Shown here piece by piece: positions 8,339 through 16,724 of a stretch of DNA of 64,000 nucleotides. The translations under genes were made by a program, and so were the position numbers. The stretch covers positions 62,001 to 126,000 of the forward strand of contig NZ_JBHOQR010000014.1 of assembly GCF_042408815.1 (NCBI RefSeq), written 5' to 3'. Each line of letters starts with the position of its first letter. Positions within the stretch are counted from its first letter, which is position 1. The stretch is from Thermoflexus sp042408815 (lineage in GTDB: Bacteria > Chloroflexota > Anaerolineae > Thermoflexales > Thermoflexaceae). The notes under the pieces were generated by a model that made no database searches, was not told the DNA's origin, and was given only the letters and a program-made list of their open reading frames with translations.

Positions 8339-9664
8339 TTATTTCTTCCCCAGCTCGGCCACACACTTCTCGGCGGCCTCCTGCATCGCCTTGGCGGCGT
8401 CGGCTGGCTGGAGCTTGCCTGCCATCACCCCCTCCAGGTTCGGCCGCATGGCATCCCAGGCGCAGCGCATCTCCGGGGCCGCAGGCATAGGCCGGCCCAG
8501 CAGCAGCTGCTCGAAGGAGCCCTTCAGGATGGGATCCTTCTGGATGGTTGGGTCGTCCTTCAGGGCTTTCAGAGAGGGCAGCCGCTTGAACTGCTCGATC
8601 CACTTCTTCTGAACATCGGCCGAGGTCATGTAGGCCACGAAGGTCCGCACCGCCTCCAGCTTGGCGGGGTCCTTGAGGACGGCCTTGGAGACCATCCAGT
8701 ATTTCCCGCCGGTCATCGGGGTGGGATACTTCCCGGTGGCGGTGACCTTCGGGATAGGAGCCACCCCCAGCTTGTCGCCCAGGGCCTGAGCGTAGCCGCC
8801 CAGGGACCAGTCGCCATTGATGATCATCGCCGCCTTGCCCTCCTTAAAGAGGGTGTCGGCGCAGTTGTAATCGCACTCCTGCGGCACCACCTTATGCTTA
8901 AACTTCAAGTCCTGGACGAACTGCAACGCCTTCACCGTGCCCTCGTTGTTGAAGGCCGGCTTGTCATTCTCATCCAGGGGCCACGCCCCAAAGGCGCCCA
9001 GCCAGGGGGCCAACCAGAAAGGCTCGTTCAGGTTGTAGGCGAAGCCCTGGACGTCACCTCGGGTGAGCTGCTGGGCCAGCTTGATCAACTCATCTGTATC
9101 CTTCGGGGGCTCCTTCACCAAGTCCTTATTGTAGAGCAGCATCAAGTGGTTGCCGTAGTTGTCAGGGACTCCCCAGATCTCCCCCTTCACTCGGGTAGCA
9201 TTGAGAGCCTCGGGGATGAACTGGTCCAGGAAGGCCTGATCGAAGACCTCGGTGGCCTTGGCGATGATGCCCAGGGCGCTGAAGGGGCCGGCGAAGTCAT
9301 TAGGCACGCGGACCAGCTCAGGGGCGGAGCCGGCCAGCCCGGCTGCCTGGAACTGGTCGCGCAGCTGCTCGTTCTCATAGTGCACCCGCTCCACGGTGAT
9401 GTTGGGGTGGGCTTTCATAAAATCAGCCACCAGCTGGTCCAGGAAGGCGTCCACCTCCTCATTCTCCTGCTCCCAGAAGGTGATCTTCACCTTCGGGGCG
9501 GCAGTGGGGGTGGGGGACGGCGCTTGGGTCGGCTGCCCGGTGGGCGCCGGCGCCGCCGTGGGGCTGGGTGCGGCCGCCGGTGTGGCCGCCGGCCCGCACG
9601 CTGACAACAGCAGGCCCGCCAGGACGAGGGCCGCCATCACCACATAGAGACGCCGCGGAACCAT
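8339..9664 (-). CDS. malE: Maltodextrin-binding lipoprotein of an ABC importer (MalE-like)
   Basis: The product is 441 residues from ATG 9664, chosen because AAGGAGG lies six bases upstream and the signal peptide then begins directly (MVPRRLYVVM); an in-frame ATG at 9712 would add 16 residues. The lipobox is LLSAC, followed by an approximately 40-residue Ala/Pro/Thr linker and a family-1 extracellular solute-binding fold (KITFWEQENEEVDAFLDQLV, and NGDWSLGGYAQALGDKLGVAPIP further on). It captures oligosaccharide outside the membrane and hands it to the MalF/MalG-like permeases encoded next. The two GH13 genes in the operon point to maltodextrins. An 88-bp gap separates it from the upstream CBM20 amylase. 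Confidence 0.9.
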   Translation of the reverse strand: MVPRRLYVVMAALVLAGLLLSACGPAATPAAAPSPTAAPAPTGQPTQAPSPTPTAAPKVKITFWEQENEEVDAFLDQLVADFMKAHPNITVERVHYENEQLRDQFQAAGLAGSAPELVRVPNDFAGPFSALGIIAKATEVFDQAFLDQFIPEALNATRVKGEIWGVPDNYGNHLMLLYNKDLVKEPPKDTDELIKLAQQLTRGDVQGFAYNLNEPFWLAPWLGAFGAWPLDENDKPAFNNEGTVKALQFVQDLKFKHKVVPQECDYNCADTLFKEGKAAMIINGDWSLGGYAQALGDKLGVAPIPKVTATGKYPTPMTGGKYWMVSKAVLKDPAKLEAVRTFVAYMTSADVQKKWIEQFKRLPSLKALKDDPTIQKDPILKGSFEQLLLGRPMPAAPEMRCAWDAMRPNLEGVMAGKLQPADAAKAMQEAAEKCVAELGKK

Positions 9665-9752
9665 CTTCCACCTCCTTAACAAGATATAGGGAATCCTCTG
9701 CCACAGGGGCACCTGCAGGCGCCGCCTGAAGCGTGCTCCGCCGGACTCGCCT

Positions 9753-12089
9753 TTACCATTGCCAGGTATCGATGAAGGACGTCGAGCCGGAGCAAGGCAA
9801 CGTGCGCACGTGATTGGATCCGCCCTCCCAGATCACCGAGCCGTCAGGGTTCTTGACGATGTATTTGTATTCGATCGCCGCGCACTTGCTATAGTCCGTG
9901 AAGTAGACCGTCCCGGACCAGGTGTTCGAATTGACCCAGGAGAGCGGCCGGGCCTTTGCCGGATCCCAGAACCCCAGCTCGGGGGTGTTGCCCACTACAA
10001 AGATGTTCTGTCCGTAGGCGGTCACGAATCCCTGCACCGTGAAGGTCACCTGGACGTCATTGGTCGTGCCGGCCACCAGGATGGTCCCTCCCGTGGCAGG
10101 GACAGGCACAGCCACCGCGCCACCGGAGACGACATACTGCCCGCCGTTCCATAGGTCGGTGACACGGGTTCCGTCGCTCAGATAGCCCGATGCAGGGAGG
10201 CTGAGAGTGCGGGCCGAGCTGCTGTTGTTCAAGGCCACCATCAGCTTGTGAGTGCTGTTCCAGCGCCGGTAGCCGTATACCCCGTTGGCGTCATCAAGGG
10301 GCACCCCGTGGGCAATGTTCCCTGTGCGCAGAGCGGCATAGACGGAACGGATGCGGATCAGCCGCTTCACATCGGCCCGCAAAGCGTTGTCCTCTTGCCC
10401 CCAGGGATAGGTGCGCCGGTTGTCCGGATCGTTGGCCCCCGTCAGGCCGACCTCGTCTCCATAGTAGATCGTGGGCGCGCCTGGATAGGTCATCAAGAAA
10501 AGATAAGCCAGCCGCAACCGGCTCTTGTCCCCGCCGGCATCGTAAAGGAAACGCGCCGTGTCGTGGGAATCCAGCAAGTTCATCAGCGCATACCAGGCTT
10601 GGGGTGGGTAGTCCTCCTGGATGGCCAGCAGGCGGTTGTGGAAGGCACTGGGTGAGATGGTGCGCTTGGCGATGAAGTCGGTGAGGGCAAACTTCAGACG
10701 ATAGTTCATCACGCTGTCCATCTCGCGCCCGGTGAGGTATTCGCTGGCATCCCCCCACACCTCTCCGATCACCGCGGCGTCGGCCTTGGTCGCCTTCACC
10801 GCCGCCCGGAATCCCTGCCAGAAGCTATGGCTCACCTCATCGGCTACGTCCAGCCGCCAGCCGTCGGCCCCCTGGCTCAGCCAGTAGCGGGCCACCGAAT
10901 CCGAGCTGTTGTAGACGTAATCTCGCACCGCCTGGATCTCCGTCCACTCCGGCAGCGTGGCGAAGCCCCACCAGCTGGCATAATCGGGCGACCCCAGGAT
11001 GCCTTGCAGGGGGCTGTCCCAGTTCACCTGGGGCTCACCCGCGTCCCAGAGGTGGTTGCGGTTGATGTCGTCGAACCAGCGAATGGGATAGCGGTAAACC
11101 GTATACCAGGACCAATAGGGGGAGGACGAGCCCCGGGCCACCACGTCCTGGAAGAAGGGATGGGCCACGCTGGTATGGTTGAAAACCCCGTCCAGGATCA
11201 GGCGGATACCCCAGTTGTGGGCCGAGGCAGCCAGGTTCTGGAACCCAATGAGATCCCCGAAATGGGGATCGATCCGCTTATGGTCCACCGTGTCGTATTT
11301 GTGGTTCGAAGGGGCCTGGAAGATGGGGTTCAGGTAGATCGCCGTCACCCCCAGATCCTGGAGGACCCCCAGCTTGGCCCGCACTCCCTGGAGATCCCCC
11401 CCGTAGAAGTCCCGGCCCCGGGGCGGGTTCTCGGGCAGGTCAAACCAGTTGGTGTGGAAAAGGACACTGTCGCCGTAGACCTTCTCACTGGAGGTAGGAT
11501 CGTTGGCCGTGTTGCCGTTGTAGAAGCGGTCGGGGAAGATTTGGTAGATCACCGCGTTCTTCAGCCAATCAGGGGTAGCGAAGTTGGGATCGTAGACGGT
11601 AATGTTGTAGTCGTTGGCCTGGGCGTCGGACTCGCTGCCGTAGGCTGCGCCCCAGCCCCCGTCTCGGGCTCCGTCGTCGGCGTAGTAGGCCACCGCGCTC
11701 CCATCATAGATACGGAAGTGATACCAGAGGACAGTGGGGGTGCTCTGGGCGGGGATCGTCGCCTCCCAGTAATCATAGGTGGCATCGTTGGTGACCCAGG
11801 ACATGGGGTAAAGCTCCTCGCGGCCGGCAGCGCTGTTCCACACCCGGACGGTGGCCCCGGTGATATCGTAACGGTAGACCCGCAGCCGCAGCCGGACCGC
11901 CTGGCCGGTAGGCACCGCCATGGTCGGGTTGCGGTAGAAGGGGTCGCGGCTGTTGTGCCCCAGTCCGTACCATTCCACGTTGTTGTCGTGGGTGGCCGCC
12001 CGGGCCCGCCAAGGGGTCGGGACCGCAAGGGCCGCGACCAGCAGCGCCAGGATCACCCCCCATCGAGGCCATCGGTTCTGGGTTCTCAT
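9753..12089 (-). CDS. Secreted GH13 amylase/neopullulanase-like enzyme with C-terminal CBM20
   Basis: The product is 778 residues. A Sec signal peptide (about residues 1-31, ending near ARA) is followed by an N-terminal beta domain (about 35-165) like those of maltogenic amylases. The GH13 barrel (about 175-560) carries GWRLDVADE with nucleophile Asp414, GEVWGD with Glu443, and DSHDT with Asp510. A C-terminal beta domain precedes a CBM20 starch-binding domain (about 680-778, FTVQG, VVGNTPELGFWDP). It should bind and cut granular or soluble starch outside the cell. AGGAGGG precedes the ATG. The gene follows lacI by 21 bp in the same operon. Whether it is an alpha-amylase, neopullulanase or cyclodextrin-acting enzyme cannot be decided by eye. 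Confidence 0.92.
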   Translation of the reverse strand: MRTQNRWPRWGVILALLVAALAVPTPWRARAATHDNNVEWYGLGHNSRDPFYRNPTMAVPTGQAVRLRLRVYRYDITGATVRVWNSAAGREELYPMSWVTNDATYDYWEATIPAQSTPTVLWYHFRIYDGSAVAYYADDGARDGGWGAAYGSESDAQANDYNITVYDPNFATPDWLKNAVIYQIFPDRFYNGNTANDPTSSEKVYGDSVLFHTNWFDLPENPPRGRDFYGGDLQGVRAKLGVLQDLGVTAIYLNPIFQAPSNHKYDTVDHKRIDPHFGDLIGFQNLAASAHNWGIRLILDGVFNHTSVAHPFFQDVVARGSSSPYWSWYTVYRYPIRWFDDINRNHLWDAGEPQVNWDSPLQGILGSPDYASWWGFATLPEWTEIQAVRDYVYNSSDSVARYWLSQGADGWRLDVADEVSHSFWQGFRAAVKATKADAAVIGEVWGDASEYLTGREMDSVMNYRLKFALTDFIAKRTISPSAFHNRLLAIQEDYPPQAWYALMNLLDSHDTARFLYDAGGDKSRLRLAYLFLMTYPGAPTIYYGDEVGLTGANDPDNRRTYPWGQEDNALRADVKRLIRIRSVYAALRTGNIAHGVPLDDANGVYGYRRWNSTHKLMVALNNSSSARTLSLPASGYLSDGTRVTDLWNGGQYVVSGGAVAVPVPATGGTILVAGTTNDVQVTFTVQGFVTAYGQNIFVVGNTPELGFWDPAKARPLSWVNSNTWSGTVYFTDYSKCAAIEYKYIVKNPDGSVIWEGGSNHVRTLPCSGSTSFIDTWQW

Positions 12090-12110
12090 GGCTCCCTCCT
12101 GGAAAGTGAT

Positions 12111-13109
12111 TCAGGGGCGGGCGGGACCGGTAGAGCCCCGCACCACCAGTCGGGCAGGGATCAGAACCTGGATGGGGGGGGCCTCCGGCTCCTGCAGCCG
12201 GCGGGCCAGGGCCTCCGCCGCCGCCTCAGCGATCCGCTCCACATAGAGGTTGATCGTGGTCAGCGGGGGATCCGCCAACGCCGCCAGCGGGGAATCCGAA
12301 CACCCGATCACCGAGACATCCTCCGGGATGCGCAGGCCCCACTCCTTCAGGGCGCGCAGCACCGTGAGCGCCGGGATATCATGGGTGATGATTGCCGTGA
12401 TGGCATGCCCTTTGGACCAGAGCGCCTCCAACGCCCGCACCGTCCCGGCCTCGGTCCCATCGGTCTCCACCACCAAGGCAGTGTTCCTCTCCAGGCCATA
12501 TTCCTTGAGATAAGCCAGATACGCCTGCAGACGAATCGCGGAATAGCCGAACTCCAGCGGCTCTGCCAGATAGGCGATCCGCCGGTGCCCCAGGGCAAGC
12601 AAATGCTCCAGTGCCAGCCGCGCCGTCTGGGCAAAATCCGTATCCACTATATCCACTCCTTCTATCTCATCAGGCCGCCCGATCGAGACGAAAGGAACGT
12701 CCAGCTCTTTCAGGAGGGCGATGCGCTCATCCTGACGGCGGACCATCATCAGCAGCCAGCCATCGCAGATCCCGGTGGCGGCAAAACGCTCGAAGGATTC
12801 CCGATCGTGACTGATCTGAAGGAGGAAATTAAAGCCAGAGCGGCTAACGGCCTGGGCAATGGCGCCAAAATACTGGAGGTTCAGGGGATCGAAGGACTCT
12901 GGGGTGAGCAGGGCGGAAAGGGCCACCGTGTTCGTCCGACGGGCCGCCAGGCTCTTGGCGGCGAAATTCGGGCGGTATTTGAGGCGTTCGACTGCCTCTA
13001 ACACCCGCGCCACAGTCTCCGGCTTGAACCGGCCCTTATTGTTCAGGATGTTGGAGACCGTGGTGATGGAAACGCCCGCTTCCCGCGCGATGTCATAAAT
13101 CGTGGGCAT
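12111..13109 (-). CDS. LacI-family transcriptional repressor of the maltodextrin operon
   Basis: The product is 332 residues. The N-terminal helix-turn-helix is classical (TIYDIAREAGVSITTVSNILN, then a hinge helix near RPNFAAKSLAARRT), followed by a periplasmic-binding-protein-like effector domain with the family phrase GHRRIAYL. It is the first gene of the minus-strand sugar operon, directly upstream of the CBM20 amylase. Two LacI-type palindromes overlap the start site of its own promoter about 100 bp upstream, so it very likely represses itself and the whole operon until a sugar inducer (probably maltose or a maltodextrin) binds. The inducer is inferred from the genes controlled. Confidence 0.92.
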   Translation of the reverse strand: MPTIYDIAREAGVSITTVSNILNNKGRFKPETVARVLEAVERLKYRPNFAAKSLAARRTNTVALSALLTPESFDPLNLQYFGAIAQAVSRSGFNFLLQISHDRESFERFAATGICDGWLLMMVRRQDERIALLKELDVPFVSIGRPDEIEGVDIVDTDFAQTARLALEHLLALGHRRIAYLAEPLEFGYSAIRLQAYLAYLKEYGLERNTALVVETDGTEAGTVRALEALWSKGHAITAIITHDIPALTVLRALKEWGLRIPEDVSVIGCSDSPLAALADPPLTTINLYVERIAEAAAEALARRLQEPEAPPIQVLIPARLVVRGSTGPARP

Positions 13110-13214
13110 GCCCTTCCCCGCCTGCAGGAGACTCCCGGCCGGAACACCCGCCTTCGCACTCGCCGAGGATCATCCAACCGTCCACTGACTCCCAACACGG
13201 GACGTTGGTTGATG

Positions 13215-13236
13215 AAGCGCTTTTGTAAAGCGCTTT
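13215..13236. promoter_or_regulatory. Pair of LacI-family operators
   Basis: AAGCGCTT (13215-13222) and AAAGCGCTTT (13227-13236) are perfect palindromes centred on CG, the hallmark of LacI-family sites, with centres 13 bp apart. They begin just downstream of the -10 box of the lacI promoter and span its expected +1. A repressor bound there would block initiation. Confidence 0.85.
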
Positions 13237-13237
13237 T

Positions 13238-13266
13238 ATTTTATGGGGGTCCATAGGATCTGTCAA
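13238..13266 (-). promoter_or_regulatory. Sigma-70 promoter of the maltodextrin operon
   Basis: On the minus strand, TTGACA (13261-13266), a 17-bp spacer and TAAAAT (13238-13243). Expected start is near 13231, giving a leader of about 120 nt before lacI. The -35 is a perfect consensus. Confidence 0.85.
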
Positions 13267-13382
13267 GAGGGGTCGGCGAGGTTTGGGGTGGGGAGCAAGA
13301 TGTGGGAAGAGGGTATCCTGGACGCCCTTGCATCCTCCAGACTGTGGGCAGGGAGGAGGATCCGGTGTGCCGAGGGGTGAAT

Positions 13383-13411
13383 TTGTCGGACCGACTTGGA
13401 TCGCATATACT
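13383..13411 (+). promoter_or_regulatory. Sigma-70 promoter for the small protein at 13444
   Basis: TTGTCG (13383-13388), 17-bp spacer, TATACT (13406-13411), on the plus strand. Expected start is near 13418, so translation cannot begin at the TTG at 13396, which lies inside the spacer. It is divergent from the lacI promoter with about 115 bp between -35 boxes. Confidence 0.7.
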
Positions 13412-13443
13412 CGGTAGCAGGATTCCCCGTGAGGAAAACCGCA

Positions 13444-13788
13444 ATGGCTGAAGAATCTCTCCAGAAAGGACGCCGGGGACGCCGGCGGACCAACCCGCTG
13501 GAGCGCTACGCGGCCGATGTCATCGCCAAGCAGCTTTTCCTGGAAGATCTGGCAGTGGCGGCTATCGATTTCGACACCCTGGCCGCCTACTATCCGGAGC
13601 TCACGCCAGAACAGCTGCGCGGGCGTCTGGGGATTGCCACCAAACGGGCTCTGCTGGAGGACGTGGCGGATATCATCCTGGATCCCCCGGATGAGGGGGA
13701 AGGTCCCGAGCAGATGCGTTTGAATATCCTGGATCTGGATCGCTTCGCGGAGATTGTCCACGAGGAGATGACCGTCGAGGTGATGTAA
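13444..13788 (+). CDS. Conserved-looking small cytoplasmic protein, function unknown
   Basis: This encodes 114 residues from ATG 13444, preceded by GAGG and by its own promoter. The N-terminus is strongly basic (KGRRGRRRTN), then a helical body (ERYAADVIAKQLFLEDLAVA, AYYPELTPEQLRGRLGIATK, ADIILDPP). The C-terminus is acidic and rich in Glu and Asp. There is no signal peptide, membrane segment or metal motif. A possible terminator follows, so it may be a single-gene unit divergent from the sugar operon. The charge layout would suit a nucleic-acid-binding or sigma/anti-sigma-like helical protein, but this is a guess and I recognise no family. Confidence 0.65.
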   Translation: MAEESLQKGRRGRRRTNPLERYAADVIAKQLFLEDLAVAAIDFDTLAAYYPELTPEQLRGRLGIATKRALLEDVADIILDPPDEGEGPEQMRLNILDLDRFAEIVHEEMTVEVM

Positions 13789-13824
13789 GCCGATGGGAAA
13801 GGATGTCCCCATGGAGGGGATACA

Positions 13825-13864
13825 GGGGGAGGGACAGCCGAAGAGGTCCCTCCTCCCTTGTTTA
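13825..13864 (+). terminator. Probable intrinsic terminator after the 13444 gene
   Basis: An 11-bp stem pairs 13825-13835 with 13846-13856 (one G-U pair), with a 10-nt loop, followed by a weak T-rich tail (CTTGTTTA). It lies 37 bp after the stop codon. The tail is poor, so termination may be partial. Confidence 0.5.
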
Positions 13865-13940
13865 TCCGGGATGGAAGAAAGGTTTCAGAGAGGCGATGAA
13901 AGAAGAGAGCAAGGATCCGGTGAATCCTGGAGGGATTGCC

Positions 13941-14342
13941 ATGAGCGGGCTGCTTATCCTTCACAGCCTTTGGCGCTGGGCTGTTCTTCTGGCTGTCCTG
14001 GGCGCGCTCTATGGATTAATTCAGGAAGCTCGGGGGGTTGAGCCTGCTGCTCGGTGGAAGCCATTCATTCGTTTTTATCCAGTGATCCTAGACATCCAAG
14101 TCGCTCTGGGAATTCTGCTCTGGTTGGCCCAGCGTCTCGGGGGCGGGCCGCTGATCCCGATTCAGGTGATCCATCCGGTCTGGGGCCTGCTGGCGGCCGG
14201 GGCTGCCCACGCTGCGGCCGCCTTCCGGGAGCGAGAGAATCCGATCCGCGCCCGCGGGATGCTGATCGCTTACACCCTTTCCCTGGCTCTGATCCTGATC
14301 GCCCTGGCCAGCGTAGGGGCCTTTCCCTTCGGACGACGTTAG
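13941..14342 (+). CDS. Four-TM membrane protein, function unknown
   Basis: The product is 133 residues from ATG 13941, with GGAGGG seven bases upstream; an upstream in-frame ATG at 13803 would add a charged, low-quality extension and was not chosen. There are four hydrophobic segments: LLILHSLWRWAVLLAVLGAL, FYPVILDIQVALGILLWLA, VIHPVWGLLAAGAAHAAAAF and GMLIAYTLSLALILIALASV. Histidines in helices 1 and 3 recall small b-type cytochrome-like proteins, but this is not enough for a call. It ends 17 bp before dtd, so the two are probably co-transcribed. Confidence 0.7.
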   Translation: MSGLLILHSLWRWAVLLAVLGALYGLIQEARGVEPAARWKPFIRFYPVILDIQVALGILLWLAQRLGGGPLIPIQVIHPVWGLLAAGAAHAAAAFRERENPIRARGMLIAYTLSLALILIALASVGAFPFGRR

Positions 14343-14359
14343 CCGGAGAGAAGGACACG

Positions 14360-14818
14360 ATGCGCGTCCTGATTCAGCGGGTTCGCTATGGGGCCGTTCA
14401 CGTGGGGGGAGAAACTGTGGCCCGCATCGGACCCGGGGTGGTGTTGTTGGTAGGGGTTACCCATACGGACACCCCGGTGGAGGCGGACTGGCTGGCGAAG
14501 AAAGTAGCCCACCTTCGGATCTTCGAGGACGAAGCCGGAAAGATGAACCGCTCATTAAAAGAGATGGGGGGAGAAGCCCTGGTCGTCTCTCAGTTCACGC
14601 TGTACGCGGATCCTTATGAAGGGCGGCGCCCCAGCTTGATCCATGCCGCCCCGCCCGAGCACGCCCGGCCTCTCATCGAACGCTTCGCCGAGTCCCTGCG
14701 GGCGGAAGGCATCCCAGTCCAGACGGGCGTTTTCGGGGCCCATATGCTGGTGGAGATCCACAATGACGGACCGGTCACCATCTGGCTGGAACGCTCCGCG
14801 GGCAGCCATCCCGGGTAA
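14360..14818 (+). CDS. dtd: D-aminoacyl-tRNA deacylase
   Basis: The product is 152 residues from ATG 14360 with a GGAG-type site upstream, the normal length for Dtd. It hydrolyses D-amino acids (for example D-Tyr) wrongly attached to tRNA, in the cytoplasm. The family signatures are clear: MRVLIQRV at the start, SQFTLYAD in the middle, and a Gly-cisPro loop (NDGPVTI) near the C-terminus. It lies between the 4-TM protein and murJ on the same strand. Confidence 0.95.
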   Translation: MRVLIQRVRYGAVHVGGETVARIGPGVVLLVGVTHTDTPVEADWLAKKVAHLRIFEDEAGKMNRSLKEMGGEALVVSQFTLYADPYEGRRPSLIHAAPPEHARPLIERFAESLRAEGIPVQTGVFGAHMLVEIHNDGPVTIWLERSAGSHPG

Positions 14819-14900
14819 AACCGTTCGGAGGCGGGATGAGGGGCTTCACGGCCCGTCCCATCCCCCCGAATGCCCGCCGCAAGCCGGGGGAAAGGCATCG

Positions 14901-16424
14901 GTGAGCCCGCTTCGCACGATCGCCCAAGCCGCCACCTTGTTGATGGCCGCGTATCTGGTCAACGGCCTGCTCGGCCTGCTTCGCCAGATCCTGATCTACG
15001 GGACTTTCGGCACCAGTCCGGAGCTGGATGCGTATTGGGCTGCTTTTCGGATCCCTGACCTGTTGTTCACATTAATGGCCGGGGGCGCGCTCATCTCCGC
15101 CTTCCTGCCGGTCTTCGCCACGCATCTGGCTCGAGGGGAGGAAACACCCGCCTGGCGGCTCGCCAGCGCGGTTGTGACCACGGTGGCCCTCGGGGTGGGA
15201 GGATCCTCCATACTGGCCAGCCTGGCCGCTCCCTGGCTGGTGAAGCTTCTTCTGGCCCCCCAGGTTCCCCTCCTCCAGCAACAGCTCACTGCTTCCCTGA
15301 TGCGGATTATGCTGATTACACCCACCGTGTTTGGCATCAGCGGGATCGTGATGGGAATCCTCCAGGCCCATCAGCGGTTCCTCTGGACCGCCCTTGCCCC
15401 CATTATGTATAACCTGGGGATCATTACGGGAGTCCTGTTTCTGGCGCCCCGGGGAGGCGTGCACGGACTGGCCTGGGGGGTTGTCCTGGGAGCTTTTTTT
15501 CACCTCCTCATCCAGGCGCCAGGCTGGTGGCAGGTTCATGGACGCTACCATCCTCGCCTGGGATGGCGCGACCCGGATGTCCGGGAGGTGATCACCCTGA
15601 TGATCCCCCGGATGCTGGGCCTGGCCGCGGTGCAGGTCAACTTCCTGGTCAACACCCATCTGGTCTCCGGCCTAGGCCCTGGATATCTGGCGGCTCTGAA
15701 TCTCGCCTGGCAGCTCATGTTGCAACCTCAGATCGTGCTGGCGCAGGCGATGGCCACCGCCGCCTTCCCCACCCTTTCCACGCTGGCCGCCCGGGAAGAG
15801 CGCGGAGCGCTACGCCGGACCCTGGGGGAGACCCTCGCGGTCCTGCTGGGGATCACCTTCCCGATCGCCGCGGGGATGATCCTGCTGCGCCGGCCCCTGA
15901 TTGCGGTCCTCTTCCAGCGGGGGGCCTTCAGCGGGACCTCCACGGAATGGACCGCCCAGGCCCTCCAGTTTTATGCGATGGGTCTGCCGGCCCACGCCGG
16001 TGTGGAGTTGCTGGCCCGGGCATTCTATGCACTCCATGACACCCGGACTCCGGTAGGGGTGGGGGTGGGCACGATGGCGCTGAACATCGTCCTTAGCCTG
16101 GCCTGGATCGGACCCCTGGGTCACGGCGGGGTCGCCCTCGCCAACACGGTGGCGACCACCTTGGAAGGGATCCTCCTGCTGGGGTTGCTGGCCCGACGCT
16201 TAGAGGGACTGGACGCCGCGCAGTGGGGGCGGACGGTGGGGCGGGCTGGCGTGGCCACGCTGGCTATGAGCCTGGCCCTGGGGCCGATGGTGCCGTGGGC
16301 GACCGATCACGGGTGGCCCGGGCTGTTGCTGGCCGTTCTGCTCGGCGCCGGGATCTATGGACTGGCCCTTCAATGTGTAGGCGTCTCCTGGATCCGCTGG
16401 GCGATCCGCAGGATCCGACCTTAA
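14901..16424 (+). CDS. murJ: Lipid II flippase MurJ (MviN family)
   Basis: The product is 508 residues from GTG 14901, with a purine-rich site (GGGGGAAAGG) upstream; the frame is open further upstream but that part overlaps dtd and is not protein-like. About 14 membrane segments are present. The start (TIAQAATLLMAAYLVNGLLGLLRQ) and the ALFQRGAF-type motif (here AVLFQRGAFSGTSTEWTA) are typical of MurJ/MviN. It moves the lipid-linked peptidoglycan precursor across the membrane, implying that this organism makes a peptidoglycan wall. The following 300 bp hold no gene. Confidence 0.93.
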   Translation: MSPLRTIAQAATLLMAAYLVNGLLGLLRQILIYGTFGTSPELDAYWAAFRIPDLLFTLMAGGALISAFLPVFATHLARGEETPAWRLASAVVTTVALGVGGSSILASLAAPWLVKLLLAPQVPLLQQQLTASLMRIMLITPTVFGISGIVMGILQAHQRFLWTALAPIMYNLGIITGVLFLAPRGGVHGLAWGVVLGAFFHLLIQAPGWWQVHGRYHPRLGWRDPDVREVITLMIPRMLGLAAVQVNFLVNTHLVSGLGPGYLAALNLAWQLMLQPQIVLAQAMATAAFPTLSTLAAREERGALRRTLGETLAVLLGITFPIAAGMILLRRPLIAVLFQRGAFSGTSTEWTAQALQFYAMGLPAHAGVELLARAFYALHDTRTPVGVGVGTMALNIVLSLAWIGPLGHGGVALANTVATTLEGILLLGLLARRLEGLDAAQWGRTVGRAGVATLAMSLALGPMVPWATDHGWPGLLLAVLLGAGIYGLALQCVGVSWIRWAIRRIRP

Positions 16425-16724
16425 CCATCCGCGCCGCCGATGCTCGCATTCCAGTCGATGAGATCAGGTTCATCCTCCCTCTGGATCCCCATAGCCTGAA
16501 GGGCCGCAGGGAGAGGGGGCAAAAGCCCCGCCAGGGATCAGGATGACCGGCGACCCGCGGAACGGGGCAGGCCACCATATAATGAAGCAAAGCCCGAACC
16601 ACCCAGGGGATAAGCCAGGCTGGCGCCATCGGGCATGGAGGGCAAGGAGGGATCGGCATCCCCCCTCCTGCGATCTGCGAGGTCCCGGAGGGAAAGAAAA
16701 ACCATTCGAACAGGAGGTTCAACC
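16425..16724 (+). other. Intergenic region murJ-ino1
   Basis: No gene is visible. A perfect TATAAT lies at 16578-16583 but no matching -35 is seen 16-18 bp upstream (CCGCGG), so a promoter here is only possible. GGGGC-AAAA-GCCCC (16516-16529) is a short hairpin without a U-tract. CAGGAGG at 16711-16717 is the ribosome site of ino1. Confidence 0.5.

Noticed and set aside
8201..9604. A 467-codon plus-strand frame opposite the binding-protein gene
   Set aside because: Shadow of the MalE-like gene; its sequence is low-complexity His/Gly/Leu.
10827..13001. A 724-codon open frame on the plus strand, antisense to the CBM20 amylase and lacI
   Set aside because: It mirrors two well-supported genes, has no domains and has a composition (His/Gly/Pro/Arg-rich) typical of antisense frames in GC-rich DNA.
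16578..16583. TATAAT before ino1 as a promoter
   Set aside because: No -35-like hexamer at 16-18 bp and no TG extension; kept only as a possibility in the intergenic entry.
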